From Ardenticatenaceae bacterium (lineage in GTDB: Bacteria; Chloroflexota; Anaerolineae; Promineifilales; Promineifilaceae), in the NCBI GenBank assembly GCA_020634435.1, contig JACKBS010000008.1:434001-498000 (forward strand): a stretch of DNA of 64,000 nucleotides, read 5' to 3'. Made by a program: the position numbers and the translations under genes. Under the pieces are notes generated by a model that was not told the DNA's origin, ran no database searches, and saw nothing but the letters and a program-made list of their open reading frames with translations. Positions 7,250 to 15,163 of the stretch are shown piece by piece (positions within the stretch are counted from its first letter, which is position 1; each line of letters starts with the position of its first letter).

Positions 7250-8629
7250 ATGTTACGAACATTCCCTAATGATGTTTTGGCTGGACGGGGCGAGGTGGAG
7301 CGGGAACGGCCGTCTTCCACCCACCAAACTGGCACCTTACCCCCACAGCAGCCGCTGCTGCGCCGCATGTGGAAGCATCGCTATTTGATGCATTACCATC
7401 GCCTGATTGCCCTGGTGGTGATTGTGAATTTAGTGCTGCTAGGCTACGGCTTGACGCATTGGAACTGGTGGACGGCCGAAGCAATCAACCTTACCGTGCT
7501 GTCAAATTTGGTGGTGGCTAATATCGGCCTGGCGATTGTGATTCGGCAGCAGTACGTGATTAATTTGTTATTTAAAATCGCCACCAGCGTGCCCACCAGC
7601 TGGCCGCTGCGCATCCGTTCGTTGATGGGCAAGGTATACCACTTTGGTGGCATCCATGTGGGCGGGGCAATTGTGGGCACGCTCTGGTTTGGCGCATTTG
7701 TGAGTTCGCTAATTTATAGCTGGGCCAACGGGCTGCCCGGCGTTTCACTGGCGACGATGATCGTCACGGGTCTTCTGCTGGTGCTGCTGCTGGCGCTCAT
7801 TGGCTTCGCCATGCCCCAATTCCGCGCCAAATACCACGACCAATTTGAGCTGATGCACCGCTTTGGCGGCTGGGCGTCGCTGCTGCTGTTCTGGGGGCAA
7901 ACGATTTTGTTCACCAACGACCAGGGCGGCACGGTATGGTCGTCCCCCGGCTTTTGGGTGCTGCTGGTGGTCACGTTTAGCATTGCGCTGCCCTGGCTGC
8001 GGCTGAAGAAGGTGGCGGTGCAAATTGAACGGCCGTCTAACCACGTGGCCCTCGTTCGCTTCAATCATGGGGTGACCCCGTTTGCCGGGTCGTCAACGGC
8101 CGTTTCACGTAGCCCGCTCACCGAATGGCACTCCTTTGCCAACGTGCCCGCGCCGGGTCAAGATGGCTTCCGCCTGACGATTAGCCGCGCCGGAGACTGG
8201 ACCGGCCAGCTCATCGACGATATGCCGTCGCACGTTTGGGTGAAGGGCATTCCTACGGCGGGTGTGGGCAACATCGACAAGCTGTTTAAGCGCGTGGTGT
8301 GGATTGCCACCGGCAGCGGCATCGGCCCGACCTTGCCGCATCTGCTGGCACACACCGCGCCGGCGCGACTGGTTTGGTCCACCCGCACGCCACGCAAAAC
8401 ATACGGTGATGCCCTGGTGGACGAAATTCTGGAGTCTGAGCCAAACGCGCTGATTTGGGACACGAATGAAAACGGCCGTCCCGACCTGGTGCAGCTGGCC
8501 TACGATGCGGTGCAGGAATTTGATGCCGAAGCGGTGATCGTCATTTCCAACAAAAAGCTCACTTGGCAGGTAGTCTATGGTATGGAAAGTCGCGGCATTC
8601 CGGCATATGGGGCGATTTGGGATTCGTAA
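7250..8629 (+). CDS. Membrane flavoprotein with ferric-reductase/FNR-like C-terminus (TmpA-like)
   Basis: This encodes 459 residues. The N-terminal half has about six hydrophobic segments (for example LIALVVIVNLVLLGYGL and MIVTGLLLVLLLALIGFAM). The C-terminal half looks like a ferredoxin-NADP reductase fold, with a WHSFANVPAPGQDGF region at the FAD site and WIATGSGIGPTLPHLL as the nucleotide-binding glycine loop. Together they suggest a membrane oxidoreductase moving electrons from NAD(P)H via FAD. The layout resembles the fungal TmpA family, which is associated with NRPS-like adenylation enzymes. I recall this link and could not check it. ATG 7250 follows AGGAAGG. The stop TAA lies inside a GGTAATCGGT repeat. 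Confidence 0.8.
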   Translation: MLRTFPNDVLAGRGEVERERPSSTHQTGTLPPQQPLLRRMWKHRYLMHYHRLIALVVIVNLVLLGYGLTHWNWWTAEAINLTVLSNLVVANIGLAIVIRQQYVINLLFKIATSVPTSWPLRIRSLMGKVYHFGGIHVGGAIVGTLWFGAFVSSLIYSWANGLPGVSLATMIVTGLLLVLLLALIGFAMPQFRAKYHDQFELMHRFGGWASLLLFWGQTILFTNDQGGTVWSSPGFWVLLVVTFSIALPWLRLKKVAVQIERPSNHVALVRFNHGVTPFAGSSTAVSRSPLTEWHSFANVPAPGQDGFRLTISRAGDWTGQLIDDMPSHVWVKGIPTAGVGNIDKLFKRVVWIATGSGIGPTLPHLLAHTAPARLVWSTRTPRKTYGDALVDEILESEPNALIWDTNENGRPDLVQLAYDAVQEFDAEAVIVISNKKLTWQVVYGMESRGIPAYGAIWDS

Positions 8630-8690
8630 TCGGTGAACCGTGAACGGTAATCGGTTTGACCGATTACGGATAACCGATTACCGATTACCA
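8627..8690. repeat. Intergenic repeat, GGTAATCGGT family
   Basis: Several inverted copies of GGTAATCGGT/ACCGATTACC lie between the flavoprotein and the hydratase. The TAA stop of the upstream gene is the TAA of the first repeat unit (TAATCGGTG). Confidence 0.8.
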
Positions 8691-8702
8691 AAGGAAAGAA
8701 AG

Positions 8703-9467
8703 ATGAGCATAAAAATTGAACAACAAGGCCGTGTCGTCATCGTGCGCCTAAACCGGCCAGAGGTGTTGAACGCGCTGAATTCGGAGATCATGCATGAGAT
8801 GGTGGCGCGGTTGTCGGAATTGGATCGCGATCCAGGGGTGGGTTGCTTTGTCATCACCGGCAATGAGCGGGCTTTTGCTGCCGGGGCAGACATCAGAGAG
8901 TTGGCGTCGAAGAGCTACATGGAGATGTTCCACGAGGACTTTTTTGCCCCGTGGGATCAGTTTGCAGCCCTGCGGACACCGAAGATTGCGGCCGTTTCTG
9001 GCTATGCCCTTGGGGGTGGCTGTGAACTGGCGATGATGTGTGACCTGATTTACGCGGCCGACACGGCCAAATTTGGCCAGCCGGAAATCAAGCTGGGGCT
9101 GATTCCTGGCATGGGCGGCTCGCAGCGGCTAACAAAGCTAGTAGGCAAAGCCAAAGCGATGGACATGCTGCTGACCGGCCGCATGATGGATGCTATGGAA
9201 GCGGAGCGTGCCGGACTGGTGGCCCGCGTCATTCCTGCTGAAGATTTGCTGGCCGAGACGTTGGCGGCGGCAGAGCAAATTGCGTGTTATGGGAAAACGG
9301 CCGTAATTGCTGCCCGTGAAGCGGTAGAGCGTGCCCAGGAAGGCAGCCTGCGCGAAGGGCTGCTCTTTGAGCGGCGTACCTACTACGCGCTCTGGGCTAC
9401 GGCCGATGCCAACGAGGGGATGCAGGCGTTTTTGGAAAAACGGTCGCCGATTTTTGTGGGTCGGTAG
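8703..9467 (+). CDS. Enoyl-CoA hydratase/isomerase (crotonase) family protein
   Basis: This 254-residue crotonase has the oxyanion-hole segment AFAAGADIRELAS (about 60-72) and SGYALGGGCELAMMCD (about 100-116). The two catalytic acidic positions of true enoyl-CoA hydratases are present: Glu in GGGCELA and Glu in FGQPEIKLGLIPGMGG. It therefore probably hydrates 2-enoyl-CoA, in fatty-acid or amino-acid degradation. The start at 8703 follows AAAGGAAAGAAAG and avoids translating the repeat upstream. It is the third gene of a same-strand run with the adenylation enzyme and the membrane flavoprotein, although repeat-filled spacers separate them. Confidence 0.93.
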   Translation: MSIKIEQQGRVVIVRLNRPEVLNALNSEIMHEMVARLSELDRDPGVGCFVITGNERAFAAGADIRELASKSYMEMFHEDFFAPWDQFAALRTPKIAAVSGYALGGGCELAMMCDLIYAADTAKFGQPEIKLGLIPGMGGSQRLTKLVGKAKAMDMLLTGRMMDAMEAERAGLVARVIPAEDLLAETLAAAEQIACYGKTAVIAAREAVERAQEGSLREGLLFERRTYYALWATADANEGMQAFLEKRSPIFVGR

Positions 9468-9575
9468 ACGGTTATTGGTAATCGGTGATCCGTCATCGGT
9501 TTTACCGTGGAGGGTGCTGAGGACGCAGGGAAAGGTTAGATCTTTGCGCTCTCTGCGTCCTTTGCGGTGAATTTT
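9468..9575. repeat. Two repeat copies between convergent genes
   Basis: A GGTAATCGGT-family copy (9468-9506) follows the hydratase stop. Next comes a TTTGCGTCCTTTGCGGTGAATTTTC copy (about 9538-9575) that overlaps the 3' end of dusB on the other strand. The last dozen codons of dusB are translated repeat. Confidence 0.7.
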
Positions 9576-10588
9576 CTGGGGAGAGGAAAGTGCGACATCT
9601 GGCGCAGGTCGGCGATGGGGAGGTGGGAAGGTACGGCCGTTTCTAATTCATGCAGCAATTCTTCAAAGGCAACGGCCGTTGGGGCGGCTTGAAACGCTGG
9701 CAAAAATGGTTTAAGTGCCAGACCTGAAAAATACTTTTTCAGGTGGCGGTTCATGTTTCGCAGACCGTCTCGGGTGCCGTAGTAGCTAATCGCTTCGTGG
9801 AGGTGCTGGCGGAGAACGGCCGTAACTTCCCCAAACGTTAACTGCTCCCGATCAATTCGCCCCAGCAGCCACGGATTACCCAATGCCGCCCGGCCAATCA
9901 GCACGCCATCGCAGCCCGTGTACGCTTTCATCCGGTCGATGTCCGCCACAGTGTGAATGTCCCCATTGCCCAGCACCGGCACGTTCACTGCTTGTTTAAG
10001 TTTGGCGATGGCTTCCCAATCTGCCTGGCCACGATACTTTTGGCTGCGCGTACGGCCGTGCAAGGCCACTAGCGCCGCGCCGTTGCCTACCATGATTTTG
10101 GCAATTTCTAGGTAGTTTTGGCTGGCTTCATCCCAGCCCAGGCGCAGCTTGCCGGTAACGGGCACGCGCAAATGCCGGGTGAGCAGGCGAAACGTCTCGG
10201 CCACCAATTTTGGCTGGCGCATCATGCCCACGCCCGCTCCTTTTTCGCTTACTTTGGGCACGGAGCAGCCCATGTTAATGTCGATCACGTCCGCGCCCCA
10301 CGCTTCAATGCGCTGGGCGGCGAACAAAATTTGCTGCGCATCGCTGCCAAAAATCTGGAACACCATCGGGTGTTCACCCGCCGGATGCACATCCAGTCGC
10401 CGCCACAGCGGGTTGGGATCGCCAATCAGCGCTTCGGTGGGGACAAACTCGGTATAGTGCATCGCCGCGCCAAAGCGGCGGCAGATGGCCCGGAATGGCA
10501 CGTCGGAGTAGGCGGCCATCGGCGAGAGAATCGTGTCGCCGTAAATGGGCAGGTCGCAGATGAAAAAAGAAGGCTTTTGTGAATTCAT
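9536..10588 (-). CDS. dusB: tRNA-dihydrouridine synthase B
   Basis: This 350-residue FMN enzyme reduces uridines in the tRNA D-loop. The N-terminal TIM barrel opens with ILSPMAAYSDVPFRAI. The catalytic Cys lies in DINMGCSVPKV, and LHGRTRSQKYRGQADW and GVLIGRAALGNPWLL are the FMN phosphate region. The helical domain follows (FGEVTAVLRQHL, GLRNMNRHLKKYF). The DusB subtype is chosen on the DINMGC-P-K pattern and length and is likely rather than certain. The C-terminal tail KFTAKDAESAKI is translated from an intergenic repeat, so the gene has probably lost its original stop. Confidence 0.93.
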   Translation of the reverse strand: MNSQKPSFFICDLPIYGDTILSPMAAYSDVPFRAICRRFGAAMHYTEFVPTEALIGDPNPLWRRLDVHPAGEHPMVFQIFGSDAQQILFAAQRIEAWGADVIDINMGCSVPKVSEKGAGVGMMRQPKLVAETFRLLTRHLRVPVTGKLRLGWDEASQNYLEIAKIMVGNGAALVALHGRTRSQKYRGQADWEAIAKLKQAVNVPVLGNGDIHTVADIDRMKAYTGCDGVLIGRAALGNPWLLGRIDREQLTFGEVTAVLRQHLHEAISYYGTRDGLRNMNRHLKKYFSGLALKPFLPAFQAAPTAVAFEELLHELETAVPSHLPIADLRQMSHFPLPRKFTAKDAESAKI

Positions 10589-10596
10589 TGCTAATT

Positions 10597-10640
10597 TGGA
10601 GACTGGAGATTAGAGATTGAAAAATCTCCAATCTCTAATC
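10597..10640. repeat. Intergenic hairpin repeat, TCTCCAATCTC family
   Basis: GGAGATTAGAGATT and AATCTCCAATCTCTAATC form an imperfect inverted repeat between dusB and pcm. The TAG stop of pcm (10635-10637) lies inside the right arm. A sister copy sits at 17055-17093. Confidence 0.75.
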
Positions 10641-11282
10641 CCCTTCAGCCCAGCCCTCGCTGCCGATGAGGGGGACAAAGCGGACGGGGGTGAGGGTTTT
10701 CTGGCCAAAACGGCCGTCTGCTCTGCGCCAGACCAATCGGAGTTTTTGCTTTTTGTACGAACCAACGGGCATGATGAGACGGCCGTTTTCACCCAATTGA
10801 TCGCGCAATGAAGCAGGCACGGCCGGACCTCCTGCGGCAACCACAATCGCATCATAAGGGGCGGCGGCGGGCCAGCCCAGGGTGCCATCACCTAAATGCA
10901 CAGCAATGTTCGCGTAGCCAAGCTGGTTAAGCCGCGTTTTGGCATACGGCACCAGCTTTTCCTGCCGCTCGATGGTGTGGACCTGCCGCACCAGCAGGCT
11001 GGCGACCGCCGCGGCATAGCCAGAGCCGGTGCCAATTTCCAGGAGGTTAAAATGGGGCTTGAGCTTGAGAGCGACCAGCATAAGAGCCACTACAAATGGC
11101 TGGGAGATGGTTTGTTTGGTAGGCAAGGGAATCGGGCCGTTGTCGTAGGCGTGTTCCAGGTATTCTTCCGGAACAAATAGTTCGCGCGGCACGGTGTTCA
11201 TGGCCTGGAGAACGGCCGTATCGTGAATACCCTGTTCTTCAAGTTCGGCCACCATCGCGGCGCGCAGTTGGACAAAATCCAT
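10635..11282 (-). CDS. pcm: Protein-L-isoaspartate O-methyltransferase
   Basis: This 215-residue class I SAM methyltransferase repairs isoaspartyl residues in aged proteins. Motifs visible: VPRELFVPEEY, PIPLPTKQTISQPFVVALM (the substrate-binding stretch conserved in PCMT), LLEIGTGSGYAAAVAS (motif I) and YDAIVVAAGGPAVP (motif II). The ATG at 11282 lies 7 bases after the stop of the M20 peptidase gene. A TTG start five codons earlier would overlap that gene. Tight spacing implies co-transcription with the peptidase. Confidence 0.95.
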   Translation of the reverse strand: MDFVQLRAAMVAELEEQGIHDTAVLQAMNTVPRELFVPEEYLEHAYDNGPIPLPTKQTISQPFVVALMLVALKLKPHFNLLEIGTGSGYAAAVASLLVRQVHTIERQEKLVPYAKTRLNQLGYANIAVHLGDGTLGWPAAAPYDAIVVAAGGPAVPASLRDQLGENGRLIMPVGSYKKQKLRLVWRRADGRFGQKTLTPVRFVPLIGSEGWAEGD

Positions 11283-11289
11283 CGTGACA

Positions 11290-12606
11290 TCACCCAAAAC
11301 GGGTCAGCAGCTCAAAAATGGCGGCGGTGCCGAAATCCAGCGCAGCGGCAGGAATGCGCTCCTCGGCGGCGTGGATGGTGGCGCTAAAGTTGAAGTCCGG
11401 CGGCAGCTGCATGGGCAGGAAACCATACGTTTGAATGCCCAGCCGGGCAAAGTGGCGCGCGTCGGTGACGGCGGGCAGCACCAGCGGGATAGGCACACCG
11501 TTGGGATCGGCGCGGCGCAGAATATCTGCCAGCGTGTCGAACAGAGCCATGTTGGCGGCTGGTGGGCCGGGATCGTGGTGGAACATTTCGATTTCCACCT
11601 CATTGCCGAGCAGGGTGTGTAGTTCGTTAATCAGGTCTTTGGGTTGGTAGCCGGGGAGGAGACGGCCGTCTAGCTGCAAACTCACCTCGCTGGGAATCAC
11701 GTTAATTTTGTGGCCGCCCTGCACGAGCGTGGGACTGACGGTATGGCGCAGCAGCGCATCGAACTGCTGCCGCATGGGTCCAAGCACGCCCAAAGTCAGG
11801 TTGGTGAGGCTGGGGTTAAGCAGCAGGCGCAAAATGAGGCTGGTTGGGAAGGCGACATTGGCGGCAATGGCCTCGTACATGGCCCGCACTTCGGGGGTGA
11901 TGTGTACCGGCAGGCGATTCTGGTCTAGCTTGGTAAGAATTTGCCCCAGCTTGGCCATCGCGCCGCCCTGGATGGGGCTGGAGCCGTGCCCGCCCGGTCC
12001 CCGCAAGGTGAGCTTGAGGGAACAAATTTGCTTTTCGGCCACCATGATTGGGTAAAAGGTTTGCCCGGCAAGCTGCATGGTGAAGCCGCCAAATTCGCCA
12101 ATGGCAAACTGCACGTTTTCAAACTGCTCTGGATGTTCCTGGACGAGAAATTTTGCGCCAAAATCACCGCCGACTTCCTCGTCGCTCAAAATGGTGAGGA
12201 TGAGGTCGCCGGGTGGGGTGATGCCTTCCAGTTGCGCCTTCAGGAACGCGGCGACCATCATGGCTACGCCGCCCTTCATGTCCAGCGCGCCGCGCCCCCA
12301 AATCATGCCGTCGATGAGCTCGCCGCCAAACGGGTCGTGCGGCCACTGCTGATCGGCGGTGGTAACTACATCCACATGCCCTTGCATGAGCAGGGGGGGA
12401 GCGTTGCCGCTGCCGGGGATGCGGGCAATCAGGTTGGGGCGATTTTCCTCTTTGGCCAGGAGGGTCGTTTCGATGCCCGCGGCCTGAAGTAGCCCGTTGA
12501 TGTACTGGACGCAGGCTAGTTCGTTGCCCGGCGGGTTGGTGGTGTTGAAGCGGATGAGGTGCTGCAAGAGTTCGGACGGCCGTTGGTAAATGGTGGGGTC
12601 TGGCAT
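11290..12606 (-). CDS. M20-family metallopeptidase (ArgE/DapE type)
   Basis: This 438-residue protein has the two-domain architecture of ArgE/DapE/carboxypeptidase M20. Metal and catalytic positions: MQGHVDVVTT (His then Asp), WGRGALDMKGGVAMM (bridging Asp), LSDEEVGGDFGAKFL (catalytic Glu-Glu) and a late ARHFARLGIQTYGF. A dimerisation insert sits around 190-320. Substrate could be acetylornithine, succinyl-diaminopimelate or a peptide. ATG 12606 is preferred over an upstream GTG because GAGGAAGAAGAG directly precedes it. Confidence 0.9.
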   Translation of the reverse strand: MPDPTIYQRPSELLQHLIRFNTTNPPGNELACVQYINGLLQAAGIETTLLAKEENRPNLIARIPGSGNAPPLLMQGHVDVVTTADQQWPHDPFGGELIDGMIWGRGALDMKGGVAMMVAAFLKAQLEGITPPGDLILTILSDEEVGGDFGAKFLVQEHPEQFENVQFAIGEFGGFTMQLAGQTFYPIMVAEKQICSLKLTLRGPGGHGSSPIQGGAMAKLGQILTKLDQNRLPVHITPEVRAMYEAIAANVAFPTSLILRLLLNPSLTNLTLGVLGPMRQQFDALLRHTVSPTLVQGGHKINVIPSEVSLQLDGRLLPGYQPKDLINELHTLLGNEVEIEMFHHDPGPPAANMALFDTLADILRRADPNGVPIPLVLPAVTDARHFARLGIQTYGFLPMQLPPDFNFSATIHAAEERIPAAALDFGTAAIFELLTRFG

Positions 12607-12706
12607 GCTCTTCTTCCTCGTGCCCACATGGTGCGTGGGAATGATTGCGCTGCTATTTAGACGCTATTTTGCCATGAATTGGCCCGTGGCGCACGAGTTG
12701 TTATTG

Positions 12707-12755
12707 AATTTCACGCAAAGACGCCAAGTTTTTCTTGGTGCCTTTGCGTGAAATT
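12707..12755. repeat. Long hairpin, TTTGCGTGAAATTT repeat family
   Basis: Arms at 12707-12728 and 12734-12755 match over about 22 bases with one or two mismatches around a T5 loop. It lies 8 bases past the stop of the anti-sigma gene on the minus strand, so it may end that transcript. Related copies lie near 5268 and 9540. Confidence 0.8.
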
Positions 12756-12762
12756 TGCATTG

Positions 12763-14367
12763 TTAAGGCGCTACGGGCGTGGGCGAGGGAATTTGGGTGG
12801 GTGTGGGTAGGTCGCCATTGCCGGGAACGGCCGTTGAGCTGATTGGTGTTGCCGTTGGCGTCATCGCCAAGGGGAGGGCCAGGGCCGTGGGCGTTGCGGT
12901 GGGCTGTGAGCCGTCATCTGGTGGCGGCACAAATGTCGCGGTTGGCTGGGACGGATCAAAGGGTACTGGTGTGGCTGTTGGGGTTATGTCAGAGACGATG
13001 CCGCCCATAAACGCCTCGCGCACCGGTACACCGGGGATAGCTTCGTAATAGCCGTTCAGGCTGCGCAAGACGCGCTCAAAGATGGGACGAAAGCTGTCTA
13101 GCTGGTCCAGCGGTACGGTAGCCGTCGCGCCAATTGGGTCTAGCGACACGTTGTCGCGCGGGTAGTTAATCGCACCAAAGAAGACGGCCGTATCCTCTGT
13201 GGTATAAACGGCCGTGACCACGCCTGGCACAATGGGATGCGTCGCTGGGGGATCGATTTCCTGCAGGGTGGGCAGATCGGCTTGCATTTGGGCTGCGTAA
13301 CGCGCCACCATCGCCAGTGCGGTTTCGCCAAACTGGGCGTTGAGGTTATGGGCAATGGTGATGCGCGGCGCGTCGGCTGGTTGGTCGGGCACGGCAAAGG
13401 AGCTCCACATCGGCTGCTGGCTGGGCGTTACTTCCAGCGATTTGCTGCTGTCGAAGACGTTCCAGCCCGTGGGGGCCATGACGGTGTAGAAAAAGCCGTT
13501 GGGTCGCCATGGCTGCCAGCCAGTGTAATCGACCGGAGTCAGGCTACTGATGATCGTTTCGATTTTGGTTCGGACTGTGGCTGCGTCATCCGGGGCATGG
13601 CGCAGTCCAACCAACGCGTAATGGGTTTCGGTTTGGGCGGCCATGATGGTCATCTGGTTGTAGGGTGCCGCGCAAGGGATTTCAGACAATGCATAGGCGG
13701 CGGAACGGCCGTTCACCGTCACTGCCTCTGGTTCTGCGAGCGGGGTCAAGACAAACCGCGTCATGAAGTCCAGGGGGGTGGCGGGGATGTTGGCATCTGC
13801 TGGAACGATCCAGACCGTGGCGCTGCTGCCCACGGCCATGAAGGTTTCGCACGATTCGGCCGTTTCATCCAAAGGAGTGGCAAAGGTCATCACAGCGCTG
13901 CCATCCGTGTCCAAACCGGTCATGGTCCATGTGGCTGGGAATTCAAAAGCCAGGCCAGTCTCCCAGCCATCGTAGTCGGTGAAGCTGGGGGTAGTGGTGA
14001 ATGTGGTGGGCGGAACGGCCGTTTGGTTCAATTGGGCAATGAGCAAGGCAAACAGGCCAACAAAAACGAGCAAGCCAGCCAGCCCCAGGGCTGACGGCAG
14101 GTTAAACAGGCCCGCTTTCGGGGTCATTGTCTTTCTCCTAAGTTGGGGGTGAATCTGGTTGACGACACGCTGCACCTGTGTTTGGGTGAGCGGTTGGGTT
14201 GGGTATGGATTCCATGTGCCTGCCCTGAGTTGGGCCAGCAGGTCGGCATAGGCGCGGCAGTTGGCGCAGGTTTGCAGATGGGTTTGTACGGCCGTTTCTG
14301 CTCCAGTGCCTAATGGTTTTTCACTTTCCAGCCAGGCGCGAACCTGGTTGTGCATTTTGTCGTTCAT
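12763..14367 (-). CDS. Membrane anti-sigma-like protein with zinc finger and TPT-rich tail
   Basis: This encodes 534 residues. The N-terminus holds THLQTCANC (His-x3-Cys-x2-Cys), the zinc-binding anti-sigma motif. One membrane helix (ALGLAGLLVFVGLFALLIAQL) follows near 100-120. The large extracytoplasmic part contains two repeats of a beta-rich fold (GWETGLAFEFPATWTMTG and FFYTVMAPTGWNVFDSS) resembling PsbP/MOG1-type domains. The last 70 residues are Thr/Pro-rich (TPTATP). It directly follows an ECF sigma gene. ATG 14367 has AGGTGA five bases ahead. The protein probably holds the sigma factor at the membrane until an outside signal releases it. Confidence 0.85.
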   Translation of the reverse strand: MNDKMHNQVRAWLESEKPLGTGAETAVQTHLQTCANCRAYADLLAQLRAGTWNPYPTQPLTQTQVQRVVNQIHPQLRRKTMTPKAGLFNLPSALGLAGLLVFVGLFALLIAQLNQTAVPPTTFTTTPSFTDYDGWETGLAFEFPATWTMTGLDTDGSAVMTFATPLDETAESCETFMAVGSSATVWIVPADANIPATPLDFMTRFVLTPLAEPEAVTVNGRSAAYALSEIPCAAPYNQMTIMAAQTETHYALVGLRHAPDDAATVRTKIETIISSLTPVDYTGWQPWRPNGFFYTVMAPTGWNVFDSSKSLEVTPSQQPMWSSFAVPDQPADAPRITIAHNLNAQFGETALAMVARYAAQMQADLPTLQEIDPPATHPIVPGVVTAVYTTEDTAVFFGAINYPRDNVSLDPIGATATVPLDQLDSFRPIFERVLRSLNGYYEAIPGVPVREAFMGGIVSDITPTATPVPFDPSQPTATFVPPPDDGSQPTATPTALALPLAMTPTATPISSTAVPGNGDLPTPTQIPSPTPVAP

Positions 14368-14371
14368 ACCA

Positions 14372-14920
14372 TCACCTGTCATGGGTCAATAAATGGTGCA
14401 GCTGCTGATGGGCGTAATGCAGGCGCGAGCGCACCGTGCCGGGCGGCAAATCCAGCACTTCCGCAATTTCCGGCGTCGAAAGGTTGTGGTTGTAGCGCAG
14501 CAGGACGGGCAGCCGGTGTTTGTCAGGCAGCTGGTTCACAGCTTGCCACAACTTTTGGTCCCGCTCGTTTTGGATGGCCAGGGTTTCGGGAGAGGGAACG
14601 GCCGTTTCCCGCCCGGCCTCCTGCTTAAACCAGCCTTGCCACCGCTGGCGCGCCTTCTGCCGTCGCAGATGGGCGCGTGCTTCGTTGAGGCCGATGCGGT
14701 ACACCCACGCCTTCAAATTGCTGTGCGGTTCATACTGGTGAATGCGCCGGGCCGCTTTAAGCAGCGTTTCCTGCGCCACATCGTCAGCGGCCAGGGCATC
14801 TTGCAGAACAGTCAGAGCCAGGTGGCGCATTGGTTCGTAGAAGTGCGCAACCAGATAGGTCACCACCTGGTCTTCGGTGGCCTGCTTGCGCTCCAGCAGC
14901 TGATCGAGATTTATCGTCAT
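14372..14920 (-). CDS. ECF-type RNA polymerase sigma factor
   Basis: This 182-residue sigma-70 family protein has region 2 (ALAADDVAQETLLKAARRI and LKAWVYRIGLNEARAHLRR) and region 4 (LPVLLRYNHNLSTPEIAEVLDLPPGTVRSRLHYA), joined by a short linker, with no regions 1 or 3. AGGTGA lies 8 bases before ATG 14920. A second ATG at 14929 has no room for a ribosome site. Its stop overlaps the anti-sigma translation start region, a usual layout for coupled pairs. It may also autoregulate the pair. Confidence 0.93.
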   Translation of the reverse strand: MTINLDQLLERKQATEDQVVTYLVAHFYEPMRHLALTVLQDALAADDVAQETLLKAARRIHQYEPHSNLKAWVYRIGLNEARAHLRRQKARQRWQGWFKQEAGRETAVPSPETLAIQNERDQKLWQAVNQLPDKHRLPVLLRYNHNLSTPEIAEVLDLPPGTVRSRLHYAHQQLHHLLTHDR

Positions 14921-15130
14921 GACGTTCATCACCTATACAATGCGTCAGACGCCGAAAGTGTTCAAAATGGATGTCACCATGAATTTCCAATTGTACCTGT
15001 GCTTTTTGCGCAGGGTGGCAATTTTGGGACGCGGATGAACACAGATTAGAAGCATTATTCCGCGTCATCCGCGTCCAATTGACTCATCCTGTGAACTTTT
15101 GAAGGCTGCTGCTTTTTACGGCCGTAAAAG

Positions 15131-15157
15131 TTGCGATTCGCTCAAATGAGCTATAAT
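15131..15157 (+). promoter_or_regulatory. Predicted uvrC promoter giving a leaderless mRNA
   Basis: TATAAT at 15152-15157 is six bases before ATG 15164, so transcription should start at or next to the start codon. A candidate -35 TTGCGA lies at 15131-15136 with a 15-base spacer. No Shine-Dalgarno is present. Confidence 0.65.
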
Positions 15158-15163
15158 TGGGCC

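Noticed and set aside
13237..14094. 285-residue plus-strand frame in the anti-sigma gene
   Set aside because: Antisense to a gene with a clear zinc motif and membrane helix; Gly/His-rich artefact.
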